From: Brachionus koreanus
Taxonomy: Eukaryota; Rotifera; Eurotatoria; Ploima; Brachionidae
Direction: 5' to 3'
DNA length: 20,621 bases
Assembly: GCA_016987375.1 (NCBI GenBank)
Contig: PJRA01000485.1
Location: forward strand, 209,806 to 230,426
Positions 1 through 9,669 of the stretch are shown here, piece after piece (within the stretch, counting starts at the first letter, position 1; each line of letters starts with the position of its first letter). The notes beneath the pieces are model-generated. The model worked only from the letters and a program-made list of their open reading frames with translations, was not told the origin of the DNA and did not search any database. Both the position numbers and the translations under genes were made by a program.

Positions 1-2405
1 AAATTGAAGAGAAAAAAAATATTTTCAAATAAGTGCTTTTATTTTTTTTCTTTTGCACTCTAATATTTGTAAAATTCAATAAATAAAATAATTAATCTCT
101 TAACTTTTGCAACATACTATACTGTAAAAACATTATTTATTGGGTTTGCCCTTTGGTCTTTTTTGATTGAGTCGAAATATAAAATAAAGATCTTGAGCCA
201 GCCTTTATAAAGTTTAGATGAATTGTGCTTTTTTTTTTATTTATTTATTTAAATTGTTTTAGGTAATACCCCATGCAGCTCAGAATGGATCACAGTCCTT
301 CTTAACCTAGCGATTGAATAAAAACATAAAAAAAAACAAAAAAGATAAATTACTAAGAATAAATAAGTGGAAATAAAAATTGACTAGTTTTATGTGAAAG
401 GAAACAATTGCATTTTTATCTTCGGATGTCCTGTAAAAAAAAGAATTAAACTTTCCAAAAAGTGTATAAATTTTTTTGTTGTGTATTTTTAATAGATTTG
501 ATATAAACTGGTCCAAAACTTTTTGTATCTTACTATTTAAAAATCAGATGTGTGAAAATCTTGGCTAAAAACCCACTGAAGGTGGAAAAATCTTCAAAAT
601 GTCTCTGCAATACGGGGCGCATGTTTAAACCTCTTTCATCAAAAAATGGGGGACCGGCTTCGACTTTCGAAGTTTATGACCAAAATTTGATGACAATTAT
701 TTTATTTTAACCATGAGTAATGGTTGATTAACCATTTATTCAATTATTTTTTAAATCTTAGCTAATAATGGCGATTTATAAAAAATTTCTTTTTGATAAG
801 AGATTGATATGTTAGTTATTATGAATGTTTAATTATGTTCTCTACATTTTATTTTTATTAAAATTTTAATTTTAGGAAAAGTTTTATTTAGTCTTGAATA
901 AATAATTTTCAAAGAGTTTGAAAAATTAAATAATTTTTTTTGTTGAAAGTTTTTTCTTAACATGTTTTATAAATTTTCTAACACCAAAATACTTGAAACT
1001 ATGTGATTGTTTACCCATGGATATTCTATTTTAATCATGGGTAAATTCTCTAGTGATAATTGAAAATAGGAAAAAAATTGTATCCAGAAAAAAATAAAGT
1101 AGATGATGTTAGTAAGATATGTTAGTTTAATAATTGATCAAGATCGTAGCTTTACTAGATATGCATCTAATTTATCACTGCAAATTAATAGGAAATTATT
1201 TTCTACAAAAGTAATTTTCTATCTTGCTACTTCAGGATAGGTGAAGTTTTTTAAGACCTTTACCCTCCCGTACTTCGATTACTTTTTTACGCTTTTATGC
1301 TATTTTTTTGAAGAAGCAATTTTTTAAATTAGCTAAGAGTTTTTGAATTTCTATGATAAAGCTTTTAAATGTAAAGCTTGAAACTAATTGCTTTGATGAA
1401 CTAAACAACTCTTTAGAGATGTATGGTCTTTTTATCACAATTCACCTATGAATTTAAAAGAGAATGTTCCTTAAAAGTTTTAAGGAAAAGCAATAATTGA
1501 AACAATGGCAAAATTAAAAAGTGGAGAAAAAATTTATGAATATTTTTACTAAAGATTAAATAGTTTAAGTTTCCTACGTTTAAGAATTCAATTTTCAATA
1601 ACATAAATTTTATTTATACAGATTTTGTCTCAAAATCTGAATTATTCAACTTTAATAGCTTGCTGTTAATTTTTTTCAAATAGCTATTAAATCAATAAAT
1701 CTATTTAATTTTTATAAATTTTTATATTTTTAATAAATATATATTTTTCTAGTAATCAATTTAATAAATGAAGTGTTAATCAGCTCAATGATAATTAAAC
1801 AAAGAATCCTTTAATTTTCTATTTTAATCATGTAATAAACTTTTTTTTTGTCTTATTCAGATCTGTTAGTATCTGGTGGTTCGTGGTTATAACACAAATA
1901 ATAAAGAAATAATTTTAAATAATAGCTTAATTATATTAATATTTGTCACTTTTGGTTTATTTAAAATTTGAAAAAAAAAATTGTCTAATACTTTACACAG
2001 TGTTAAATACTAGTGACTTGCTAAACACATTAGATCATTGCTTTGTCGCTGTTGTAGTTATTTAGAAAACTATTTAATTTATATTTTAAAAAAAAGAAAG
2101 CCTTACTTGCATTGTAGTTATGTATTAAAAAAATGTTAAGTTAATTAATAACAGCTGGTTGATAAATAAAGAGTAGCTAAATTGCATAAAATATTCATGC
2201 TTATTATTAAAATTATGATAAAAAAAAGAAAAAATTCGAAAAGACGACATAATGAAGCAAGCTTTTCAAAAGCTCGACTTAAATAAATAATTATGCTCTT
2301 TTTTTTTTATTAAATAAAGTTTTTTTTCTAGACTTAAAAAAATAACAACAAAAGAAAACTAGTTTAATGGACCAGGCTTAGAAAGTTGATGACTCGAGAC
2401 CAATA
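1..2405. other. AT-rich upstream/intergenic region, no gene supported
   Basis: This stretch is dominated by A/T runs, with stops in all frames and no recognisable domain. The only less AT-rich patch is about 550-690, where a + strand frame stays open from 507 to 707 (about 67 codons, no start codon, no family recognised). Short repeats include the inverted repeat at 1010-1045. The end of this stretch must contain the promoter and 5' UTR of the receptor gene starting at 2406, but I see no convincing TATA box or initiator. Confidence 0.6.
1010..1045. repeat. Short perfect inverted repeat
   Basis: Arms TTTACCCATG (1010-1019) and CATGGGTAAA (1036-1045) are perfect 10-bp complements around a 16-base loop. 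In DNA this AT-rich, a G/C-containing 10-bp perfect pair is mildly notable, but nothing nearby assigns it a function. It could be the remnant of a small inverted-repeat element or chance. Confidence 0.4.
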
Positions 2406-5400
2406 ATGACATACATTAGTCTTCTATTCATGCACAAAATTACGCTTGTTCTCATAATATCTTCATTTTGCTTGGCCAAGACTCAGCTGAACGACCGAGT
2501 CACATCGTTTAACACTCAACTAGAGGGTATGCTATTAACAGTCATTCATTATTTAAGCACTTTTCTCTTTAGTCAAAGGCTATCATGATTATTCTTTTGA
2601 TAAACTGAATCTTTGTGATGATGTTTTGGTCGATTTAAGCAAAGAAACTAAATCAGATGGTCTGATACGATCACCTGATTACAGAACTTTTACTAGCATG
2701 GACAATGAATTTTTTAACCAAGAGCATAAACCAGTTAGAACAAAGTGCAAATGGACTATAATTGCGCCTAGAAATCAGCATCTCCAATTAAAGTATGTGA
2801 AAATTTTTGCTGTTGTTGCCCAATTAAAAGACATACATGTTTAAAGGCTTAATAGTTTACATATTTCTAGATTAATCATTGATATATTTAAAATTCATGA
2901 AAAGCTATTGACAAAAATCTAAATAAACGGTTCTAAAATTGATCCTAACGACTATATTTGGAATTTACTGATTTTAAGAAATTCAATAAATATTAAAAAT
3001 TATTTGTTTAGGATCAAAAAAAATGCTTTTTGCTTTAAGTTAAATTTACTTGTTTTATTATTCTGAAAAATTAATTTTTCTATGGGTTAAAGCGTTTTGG
3101 TTGTGTGCTTTAAATGATTTTAATCTTTGGAAGACTTTTACCTAATGAAATGTTTCATCAATTTTAATTTTGCTTTCAAATTATTTGCTTTTCACATTTA
3201 GCTCAATATTTTGCTAATATTTACAATTTATGTATAAAAAAAAGAATGAAGACCTTTTGGTCGTTTTGGTTGTCCGATTTGATTTCAAGACTAGTCGAAT
3301 CTTGGATTGTTCAGTATTTTAATTCGATTGTGTAAGCATATTAAGAGCTGCTTGATTTAAAGGGCCAGCAGAGTTTCTTTTAAGTACTGATGATACTTTT
3401 TGCCGATCTAAAGATGGAAATTCAGTAAACAGCTCAAGTTCGTTGATAATGCCAATAACATTGTTAATGAAAACACATTGCTCTTTGATATTAGCTAAGA
3501 CAGTTTTTGCTTTCTTGTTTTGATTTACAACCAATTAGAGAATCCAAGAATTTTTCTGGAATTTGAATTCAAAGCAACACTACAATAATATGCTTACACA
3601 TCTAGTCTTTGAGGTAATTCTCACATGACCAAGATGAAAACTTCCAATTTTGTTCATCCAATTTTACCAATCGAACCAAATCGTTGTATAAAAAGAATGT
3701 ATTGAGCTTTTAATTAGAAACAAGTTCACATTCTTCAATACAATTACCATCACATTCTAAATTCAATCTAAATCAACCAAATAATCTAATGTTAACAAAT
3801 AGATATCACATGTTTTATTATATATTAGAATAGGTTTTTATCTGCATATAATCATCTTTAAACAGCGGTTCATCTTTTCACTTTTTGATGGTAACTTAAT
3901 CTGTTGACCATCGATTAAGAATAATTTTTGCTCTTTCAAAAAAGTTAGAAAAGGCTATTATTAATGGATTGATGCATTATTTGTACTTGGATATCCTGGA
4001 GCATGATCTTCGAACCAACCAAAATTCTTTGATTTGACTCATTCTTAATCCCAATACACTAAAAACTTTTTATAATCGGACCATTTTTTCTTAAACAGTA
4101 AATAACTAATATCAAACTTTGATTGATTGTTTGATTATTGTAACATATGTAGAACACTCAGATATATAATAAAATATATTTTTATGAATAATTTAAAAAT
4201 ATATTATTTTGATCATTGTTTTTTTTTAAATAAAATAATGTTCCATTTATATTTTTAATAAATGTATGAAAAACTATGATGAATAATACAAGTTATGCAA
4301 AATTAGTAATTTTAGTTACAAATTAACAAATCGCCATTTGATTTTACTAATTCTTTGGCATAATTATCTTGTTTATAATTTCTATTAGATGTAATAGGCT
4401 TCCTAATATCAGTTTATATTATCCATTTTATGTAGTTCATTATTTATATTCAAGGTTTGGTCATAAAGACTTGTTTAAACGTATACTTGTGTTATTATTG
4501 ATTAAACCACACATTACAAATATAACAAGTCTTTTTCATTTATCAGTTTCAAATATTTCACATAGTCGGTCCTAAAACAGAACCTTCCTTATGGTACACC
4601 ACTTGTAACATCTGCCAAATCTGAAATGTAGTTTTCCAATACATCTCTTTGATGTCTTGGTTTTGTGAAATTTGGTACAAAATAAACAAATAGAACAAAA
4701 AAAATGCTAAAAAATCTAATAACTTTTTTCCTGAAGGCTTATAATTAGTTATGTAGGTGCAACATACTTAGTTGCACCAAAAGTCAAAGTCTGCTAATGA
4801 TGTGCAAAATGTCATGTAAAAAACTCCATTGTTTCAATTAGGTTGGTTGTGCAGGATGTATTTTCTACAAATTCATGGTGATTTTGTGCCAATATTTTAT
4901 TACTAAATAAATGATTTATAATATGCTTTCTGATTAATATTTCTAATAGTTTGCTCGGTTTACAAGTCAACGATATTTGTCGATAGTTTGAGATATATAG
5001 ACGTCTAGTTTCTAGTCTTATCTAGCAACTTTATGATTTCGTCCTTTGTAAATACTGCATCCATAATAAGCTGAAATTAATATTTTAGTAAGGTTTTAAG
5101 TTCTAAACTTCTCGTTCAGAGCTTTCAACAAAAACATAAATATAATCATGTATGAGTAATATAATGAGTGTGTTTTTATATATTAAGCTTTTTTTTTATA
5201 TACTTTTCAAGCAGAATTCTGAGTCTTGATTCAGTTCTATCTACCTTTTGTTCCTCGAGAAGGCCAGAAAGTTGAATAGACGGTGTGTCATATGGTAAGG
5301 GATAGATTGACTTAAATCATGTATTTTGAATTGCTTGCAGTTTTTAAATGCTTGTCTGGGAGACACGGGATAGGATGAAAAAACTATACTTTATAATGGA

Positions 5401-8307
5401 ACCTATAAGGGCATTATAGATTTCATTTAAGTTTTTATTACTTAACTTCCACGATCTGTGTGACAAAATTTTAATTAAATTCACGCGAAGACAAACAAAC
5501 AAAGACTTTGTTTCAAATTTTCAGGTCAAAGGAAGACTGGGGAGCCAGTGTGGCGTATTTGCTTTGCAAAAAGTTTTAGACAAAGCTTATTGTTTTTTGA
5601 AGCAGGCGCTTTTAACCTCCATTTTTAAAGCCAAAGCTGCAATTTTTTAAGCTAGCTATCTATAATGTTTGTAATGTTGCCATATTTTTTGAAGACAAAA
5701 AAGGTTACCAGATCATCTACAAATAACAAGGATTGTGTGACTGTTCTTTTTGGTCCTGCCTGGGGATATCAGTAATACTAATAGTACTAAGAGTAGAGGA
5801 CTAATGACTGCACCGTGGGCAACTCCAGTATCTATGGGACCTGAATCCGAGACAAAGTTGTTTATTTTGACAAAAAAAAAATCAATTTTTTAAAAAGTTA
5901 ACAACCCACTCCAGAATGTAGAAAGAATAAGCTAGTTTAAAAGTTGTCTTAAACTTCCTTGAACTTCACTGGCATTGTCTAATATTTGTCTGACTTAGTG
6001 AATTCCATTGCAGATACAATTGGTGAAGAAGTGAAGAATTTTTTTTATGAAATTTTATTTCTATCAAAAATGTTTAAAAAAGGCTTCTAAAAAACTAAAA
6101 TTAAAAAATATTAAAAAAAAAAAAAAAATTGACTATATTTTGTTTTGAATAGATTGATCGACTTGGACAGCATAAATCACCAAAGTCGTTGTCCAGATGA
6201 TAGACTAGTATTTAGCTCGCCAGATCAGGATCAACTGCTATGGATAAGTCTAGCCGATGGGCAAAAAACATACAAATATAGAAATAGTACAATATCGAGC
6301 TGCGATGAATATCTGCAGCCATTTTTGACCATAGACTCGAACTCGAGCCGTGTACAAATCGACTACGAAACTCTCAACTCGAATCTTAACTTTCTAATCT
6401 CGTTCAGCCTGAACGCGTCCCCGCCACAGACCAATCTTCAAATATGCGAGAGCAAATTTCTGTCCAATCTCTCACACACATCTCTCATTGAGCAAAATTT
6501 GCTGTGCAATTGTCCGACACTCGGTCACATGGAGAGCAGAGGCGAGCCGTGCTCGTACTTGGAGCGCAACTTTGCCGAGTACGTAGACCCACAGTCGTTG
6601 TCTGAATGCGGCTACTATTCCAAGCTGAACAAAGTGTGCCGTCTGAGCGCCATCATGGCCCGCTCGGACATCGAGCCCGACCTGGACCAAATATGCCATC
6701 ACGTGATCAAAACAAAAGACCACGGCTGGATAGCCTCGCCCAGCTTTCACTCCAAAAAGTACCACAATCTTGCGGTGAATTGCACCTATCGCATCGTCAT
6801 TCAGCCCTATCAGACCGTTGAGCTCAGGTTCAAGTACTTTCACTTGAGCCCCGGCACATCCATGCTGATTTACGACGCCGCCAATGGCCGCCAAATGCTC
6901 ATCGCCAACTACACGTCAGACCAGAACGATTTCAAGGCCAATTTTTACTCTAAAGCGTTCAATTGGAACACGAACAATTTGGTGATCAAAGTGAAGATTG
7001 ACGAGGCGCCAAGTCCCAGCCAATTCACTGTGTACAATTTTACCTATCAAATAAAGGGCTTGTGCATCGAAAATCAACAGCAATGCAGTTCGATTAGCGA
7101 GCTGAATTGCTTCGCGGCCGAACAGCGCTGCAACGGCGTATGGGACTGTCATAATGGTGCGGACGAGCGCGGCTGCTTTGGCTGTGCGCCCGACCACTTC
7201 AGATGCAAAAATAACATATTTTGCTACAAATTTGAGGACAGATGCGATGGAGACCACCAGTGCGTGGACAAATCGGACGAGCTAGACTGCGACAAGTGGA
7301 CGTGCAATTCGGCAAATGGCACGTTTCTGTGCCGAAATGGCCGCTGCATATACGAACAGTGGGTGTGCGACGGCACTAACGACTGCGACGACAACAGCGA
7401 CGAGCTGAACTGTCCGAGCGGCCTGGCCAGCCGCCGAGTCATAACGACGGCGGTGCTCGGCGGCACTCTATGCTGTCTGCTGCTGGTGATGGCGCTCGGC
7501 TGCGCCTGCAAGCTCTACACGCTGCACACGGCGACCCACCGCGGCAGCTTCAGGTTCGCTCGGGCTCCGGGCCGCCCGGTCGCCCTCGTGCCGAGCAGAC
7601 GACGACGCCGGCAGCGGCACCGCGGCGGCTACAACTTGTCCTCGTTCATGAGACGGCTGCGTGCCGAGAGCGGCTCGGTGGCCGAGAGCGAGGCCTCGGA
7701 GGCCGCTCTGTCGCCGCATCATTCGCTCGCTCCGCCTACATACAACCAGACAATGGGCTTGGTCGACGAATACGAGCAGAGACAGCTCGCGTTCATAGAG
7801 CATGTGCGCTCCATTTTGTCTCAACAGCAGCAACAGCAGCAGCAGCAGCAGCTGACCGGGGTTGGTGTCGGTGTCGGGGTCGGGACCGGGACCGGGGCCC
7901 AGGTCACTTCGATGACTATTGTGCCCGGCTCGTCTGCCGGCATGGCATGTAGAGTGAATAGTAGACGCACGCACCGGCACAGACATCACCGAGGCGCCGA
8001 TGACTCGAGACACCGGCGCCGACACAGACAAAGTGTCAACAGTTCACAGGCAAGTTTTGACATGAACAGACCTGGTCTCACTGAATGTCAAGGGCCGTCT
8101 AGTCAACTGACTTCTATTGGAGAGGAACAGCAGAGATTGAGCGATTTAAATCAAGCTCCAAAGACTGTTAATCCTAGCTCGGCCAATTTAAGAGATAAAA
8201 TAGCCAAATTAATCAAGGATATAGTTGTGCATCATGGTGATAGCATTAGTTATGTTCAATTGGCCGATGCTAGACCAAGCAATGCTAATCAAATGCAGAC
8301 AAACGAA

Positions 8308-8346
<39 letters not shown>

Positions 8347-8421
8347 CAACAACAACAACAAGCTAATACGAGTCAAAACAGTAATTCAAGTGAAGATGAC
8401 GTACCGCTTATTCAACCATGA
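2406..8421 (+). CDS. LRP3/LRP10/LRP12-like CUB + LDLR class A transmembrane receptor (3 exons)
   Basis: Exons 2406-2526, 2573-2792 and 6153-8421 join in phase into 870 codons (869 aa). Residues 1-25 form a signal peptide; a second ATG at 2430 would also give one. CUB domain 1 covers about 54-201 and is split by intron 2. A Cys-rich linker follows, then CUB 2 at about 295-414. Three LDLR class A repeats lie at 418-455, 458-493 and 498-534, with Cys spacing and acidic Ca-site residues (e.g. CDGTNDCDDNSDE). The membrane helix is about 543-567. The cytoplasmic tail is Arg-rich, then has PPTY (641-644), Q10, a Gly-Val run, a His/Arg cluster, Q18 and a terminal DDVPLI (862-867). Domain order, basic tail, APPxY and acidic dileucine match LRP3/10/12, endocytic/trafficking receptors of the plasma membrane, trans-Golgi and endosomes. 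The ligand cannot be read from sequence. Neto (CUB-CUB-LDLRa) is a less likely alternative. Splice sites are inferred from frame and GT-AG. Confidence 0.88.
2527..2572 (+). other. Intron 1 of the LRP-like gene (46 bp)
   Basis: The donor GTATGC and acceptor CTCTTTAG give a 46-bp phase-1 intron. Without it, the signal-peptide frame runs to a stop at 2588 and the CUB frame has no start. Removing it joins the signal peptide directly to the first CUB domain. Confidence 0.85.
3325..3470 (-). repeat. Unidentified dispersed repeat, copy A (open minus-strand frame)
   Basis: This segment matches 10462-10605 at roughly three quarters of positions, including the shared stretch around 3412-3440 (ATCTAAAGATGGA, then TTCAGTAAACAG). 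On the minus strand a frame covering 3319-3534 is open for about 70 codons and contains ELELFTEFPSLD; copy B gives ELELFTEYPSLD in the same relative frame. The family is unknown to me. It lies just downstream, on the minus strand, of the MULE relic and could be the tail of that element or a separate insertion. Confidence 0.6.
3541..4080 (-). mobile_element. MULE-type DNA transposase relic with SWIM zinc finger
   Basis: Minus-strand translation gives GYPSTNNA (within 3961-4020), the W-x-G-x-PSTNN type block found near the end of the MULE transposase core. Further on, at about 3560-3690, it gives LVKLDEQNWKFSSWSC, a short spacer with a stop, then MCKHIIV. This is the layout of a SWIM finger (CxC..CxH), the usual C-terminal zinc site of MULEs, except that the first Cys has become Trp. 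Stops and frame changes interrupt the match and the catalytic upstream half is not recognisable, so this is a dead fragment. Domain identity rests on motif recognition, not on a search. Confidence 0.6.
4081..4554. other. Intronic AT-rich DNA with nothing recognised
   Basis: This segment lies between the MULE relic and the first LINE relic. Both strands are interrupted by stops. The + strand open stretch at about 4369-4575 partly overlaps the antisense LINE and has no domain. No repeat ends or target duplications were identified here. Confidence 0.5.
4555..5065 (-). mobile_element. LINE reverse transcriptase relic (N-terminal half of RT domain)
   Basis: Reading on the minus strand from about 5060 downward: FTKDEIIKLLDK matches the helix before the KA.GPDGI region of LINE reverse transcriptases. 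It is followed by KPSKLLEILIRKHIINHL, then a block beginning FVENTSCTTNLIET, the RT block 2 pattern (HGF-x-x-x-x-SC-x-TNL). SGVP and then GSVLGPTM, read in two frames around 4560-4605, match the SGVPQGSVLGP block. The YADD block is not found. Several stops and frame changes make it a pseudogene fragment. It resembles the CR1/jockey-like type seen at 16.5-17.5 kb more than the other two LINEs here. Confidence 0.65.
5195..5990 (-). mobile_element. LINE reverse transcriptase relic (palm and C-terminal part)
   Basis: On the minus strand, FVSDSGPIDTGVAHGAVISPLL (about 5860-5795) corresponds to the GVPQGxVISPLLF block. After a frame change, LLFVDDLVTFFVFKKYG (about 5730-5680) gives the catalytic xADD block with Val for Ala. 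Lower down, NLNEIYNALIGSIIKYSF (about 5440-5380) matches the RT C-terminal region. The same motifs, including DDLVTFF and LIGSI-x-x-YS, occur in the LINE at 12-14.3 kb, so both belong to one family or close relatives. Multiple frame changes and stops show it is inactive. It sits just upstream of the exon 3 acceptor. Confidence 0.7.
7822..7851 (+). repeat. Polyglutamine tract 1 (10 codons, CAA/CAG)
   Basis: Ten glutamine codons, mostly CAG with two CAA interruptions, in the cytoplasmic tail of the LRP-like receptor. It is followed immediately by a Gly-Val/Gly-Thr repeat. Confidence 0.9.
7855..7899 (+). repeat. Gly-Val/Gly-Thr coding minisatellite
   Basis: A GGTGTC/GGGTCG/GGGACC-type six-base unit repeats here and encodes alternating GV and then GT dipeptides directly after the first glutamine tract. 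It is a low-complexity linker in the receptor tail and likely length-variable. Confidence 0.75.
8308..8361 (+). repeat. Polyglutamine tract 2 (18 codons)
   Basis: One CAA, nine CAG, then eight CAA codons form 18 consecutive glutamines near the C terminus of the LRP-like receptor, about 20 residues before the stop. The block structure (pure CAG then pure CAA) suggests two separate slippage expansions. Confidence 0.92.
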
Positions 8422-8423
8422 TA

Positions 8424-8490
8424 AATAAAATACTAATTTGTCTCAATGTATTTTTCGTATTTTGCTTAATTTTTACTAAATTGAAATAAA
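8424..8490 (+). promoter_or_regulatory. Candidate polyadenylation signals of the LRP-like gene
   Basis: AATAAA occurs at 8424-8429, three bases after the stop codon, and again at 8485-8490 followed by a long T-rich stretch. The second copy, with its T-rich downstream element, is the better candidate and would give a 3' UTR of roughly 80-100 bases. Confidence 0.5.
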
Positions 8491-8745
8491 GTTAATATTT
8501 TTTCTCTTTATTTTATTTTTTTTTTCTAATAAAACTATTTAATAAGTGTACCATAAGTTATTTATGTGGTCTTAATTTTTTTCTCTATTCTCAAAACACA
8601 GATTAAATTGTGTGCTGGTCAAATAAAAGATAATAAAAATGGTCCATAAACTTTTTCCCACCATATTGATGAGTCAAATATGATATAAAAAATGAAATTT
8701 AGCGCATAAAGTTTTTTTTTTCTGGTTTCTAAAATTCATATTTTT

Positions 8746-9531
8746 ACTAGGGATAGCTAAATATAAATACTTTTTCAAAAATAAGTATATAAGTATATAA
8801 GAAATTTTAATACTTTTTTTACTTATAAAATTTTTCAATTCTCGAAAAGAAGATAGTAAAAATAAGACTCAAATTGATTTTTTGATTCCTAAACAAAAAG
8901 TATAAAAAGTATCAATTTTATACTTTTTTTTACTTTTCTGATATACATATTTATAAAATGAAAAATGAAATTGTTTTTTGTCTTCTTATCATTATAAAGA
9001 GCTTTATGAAAAGTATAAATGTTTATGAGAATATACTCTATACTAGTATAAGAATAAAAAAATATACTTCATTTTTTTTAAAATATTTATTCAATATAAA
9101 TAAATGGTCTACAGATAAATTTTTTTGTTGAGAGAGGATATTTCTTCATTTACAGCCTAAGAAACAGACTTTGATCGATGATCTACAGTCTGATTATTTT
9201 GTATCATTTCCATTTATATATTATTTTTAGGACTAGTATGACTAATACTATGAATGTAAAAAGACGCCTGATTTGATCTTTTTTAGATCAATTGCGTTTA
9301 CTTCTCGGTTTCGATTGAGAATGGGCTTCAGTATTTTTTATTATTATATAGTCATTTAATTTTTTTTTTAAAATAGCAAACAGACAATAAAAACAATAGT
9401 GTATAGGAACTAAATTTTAGACTAAATAAAAGATTTTTCTTCTTCTCGAAAATTGAAAAATTTATTAAAGTAAAAAAAGCATTAAAATTTATGTTTTATA
9501 CTTCAAATATTTTTATTTGACCACCCCTAGT
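8746..9531. mobile_element. Probable non-autonomous hAT-like DNA transposon (MITE-like)
   Basis: The left end reads ACTAGGGATAGCTAAATATA from 8746. The reverse complement of the right end (9531 backward) reads ACTAGGGGTGGTCAAATAAA. The two ends agree at 21 of the first 27 positions. TAGGGGTGG-x-CAAA is the style of hAT terminal inverted repeats. AAGTATA/TATACTT motifs are repeated close to both ends, as expected for subterminal transposase-binding sites. About 786 bp with no transposase frame, so non-autonomous. The flanking 8-mers (ATTTTTAC and GTGTATTA) do not match, so no target duplication is visible. That weakens the superfamily call. Confidence 0.55.
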
Positions 9532-9669
9532 GTATTATAATCAATTATTGCACACATATTTAAATTTTAAATAAAATTCCTAATGAAATGAAGTCTTGAT
9601 TTTAAGCCTTTTTAAAGTCTTAATGCTAAATTTTTTTCAAGTTAATAATTTCGGATGGAAAAACAAAAA

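Larger units (their letters stand above)
2793..6152 (+). other. Intron 2 of the LRP-like gene (3.36 kb), filled with antisense transposon relics
   Basis: The donor GTATGT follows LQLK in the middle of CUB 1, and the acceptor TTTTGAATAG precedes LIDLD. The phase (two bases plus one) is exact. The intron interrupts the CUB fold and carries a MULE transposase relic, an unidentified repeat and two LINE reverse transcriptase relics, all reading on the minus strand. It is at least 25 times longer than any other intron in the window, and the insertions account for much of the excess. Confidence 0.85.

Noticed and set aside
307..516. Minus-strand open frame of 69 codons rich in Phe/Leu/Asn
   Set aside because: Composition is what AT-rich DNA yields by chance; no domain, no supporting exon structure.
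4369..4575. Plus-strand open frame of 68 codons in the receptor intron
   Set aside because: No domain; its end overlaps the antisense LINE reverse transcriptase block.
6145..6152. A non-ATG start (TTG) for the long frame as an independent 758-residue protein
   Set aside because: These bases belong to the intron (acceptor TTTTGAATAG ends at 6152); the exon joins in phase with a signal peptide and the first half of CUB 1 upstream.
6472..6894. 140-codon minus-strand frame
   Set aside because: Lies antisense to the CUB region of the receptor, which has a clear domain match; a shadow caused by the codon composition.
7470..7952. 160-codon plus-strand frame overlapping the receptor tail
   Set aside because: Alternative frame of the GC-rich segment, Arg/Ala-rich with no recognisable domain; GC-rich DNA lacks stops in all frames.
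7468..8031. 187-codon minus-strand frame containing a poly-Leu run
   Set aside because: It is the antisense of the GC-rich receptor tail; the poly-Leu is the complement of the glutamine repeat. No domain.
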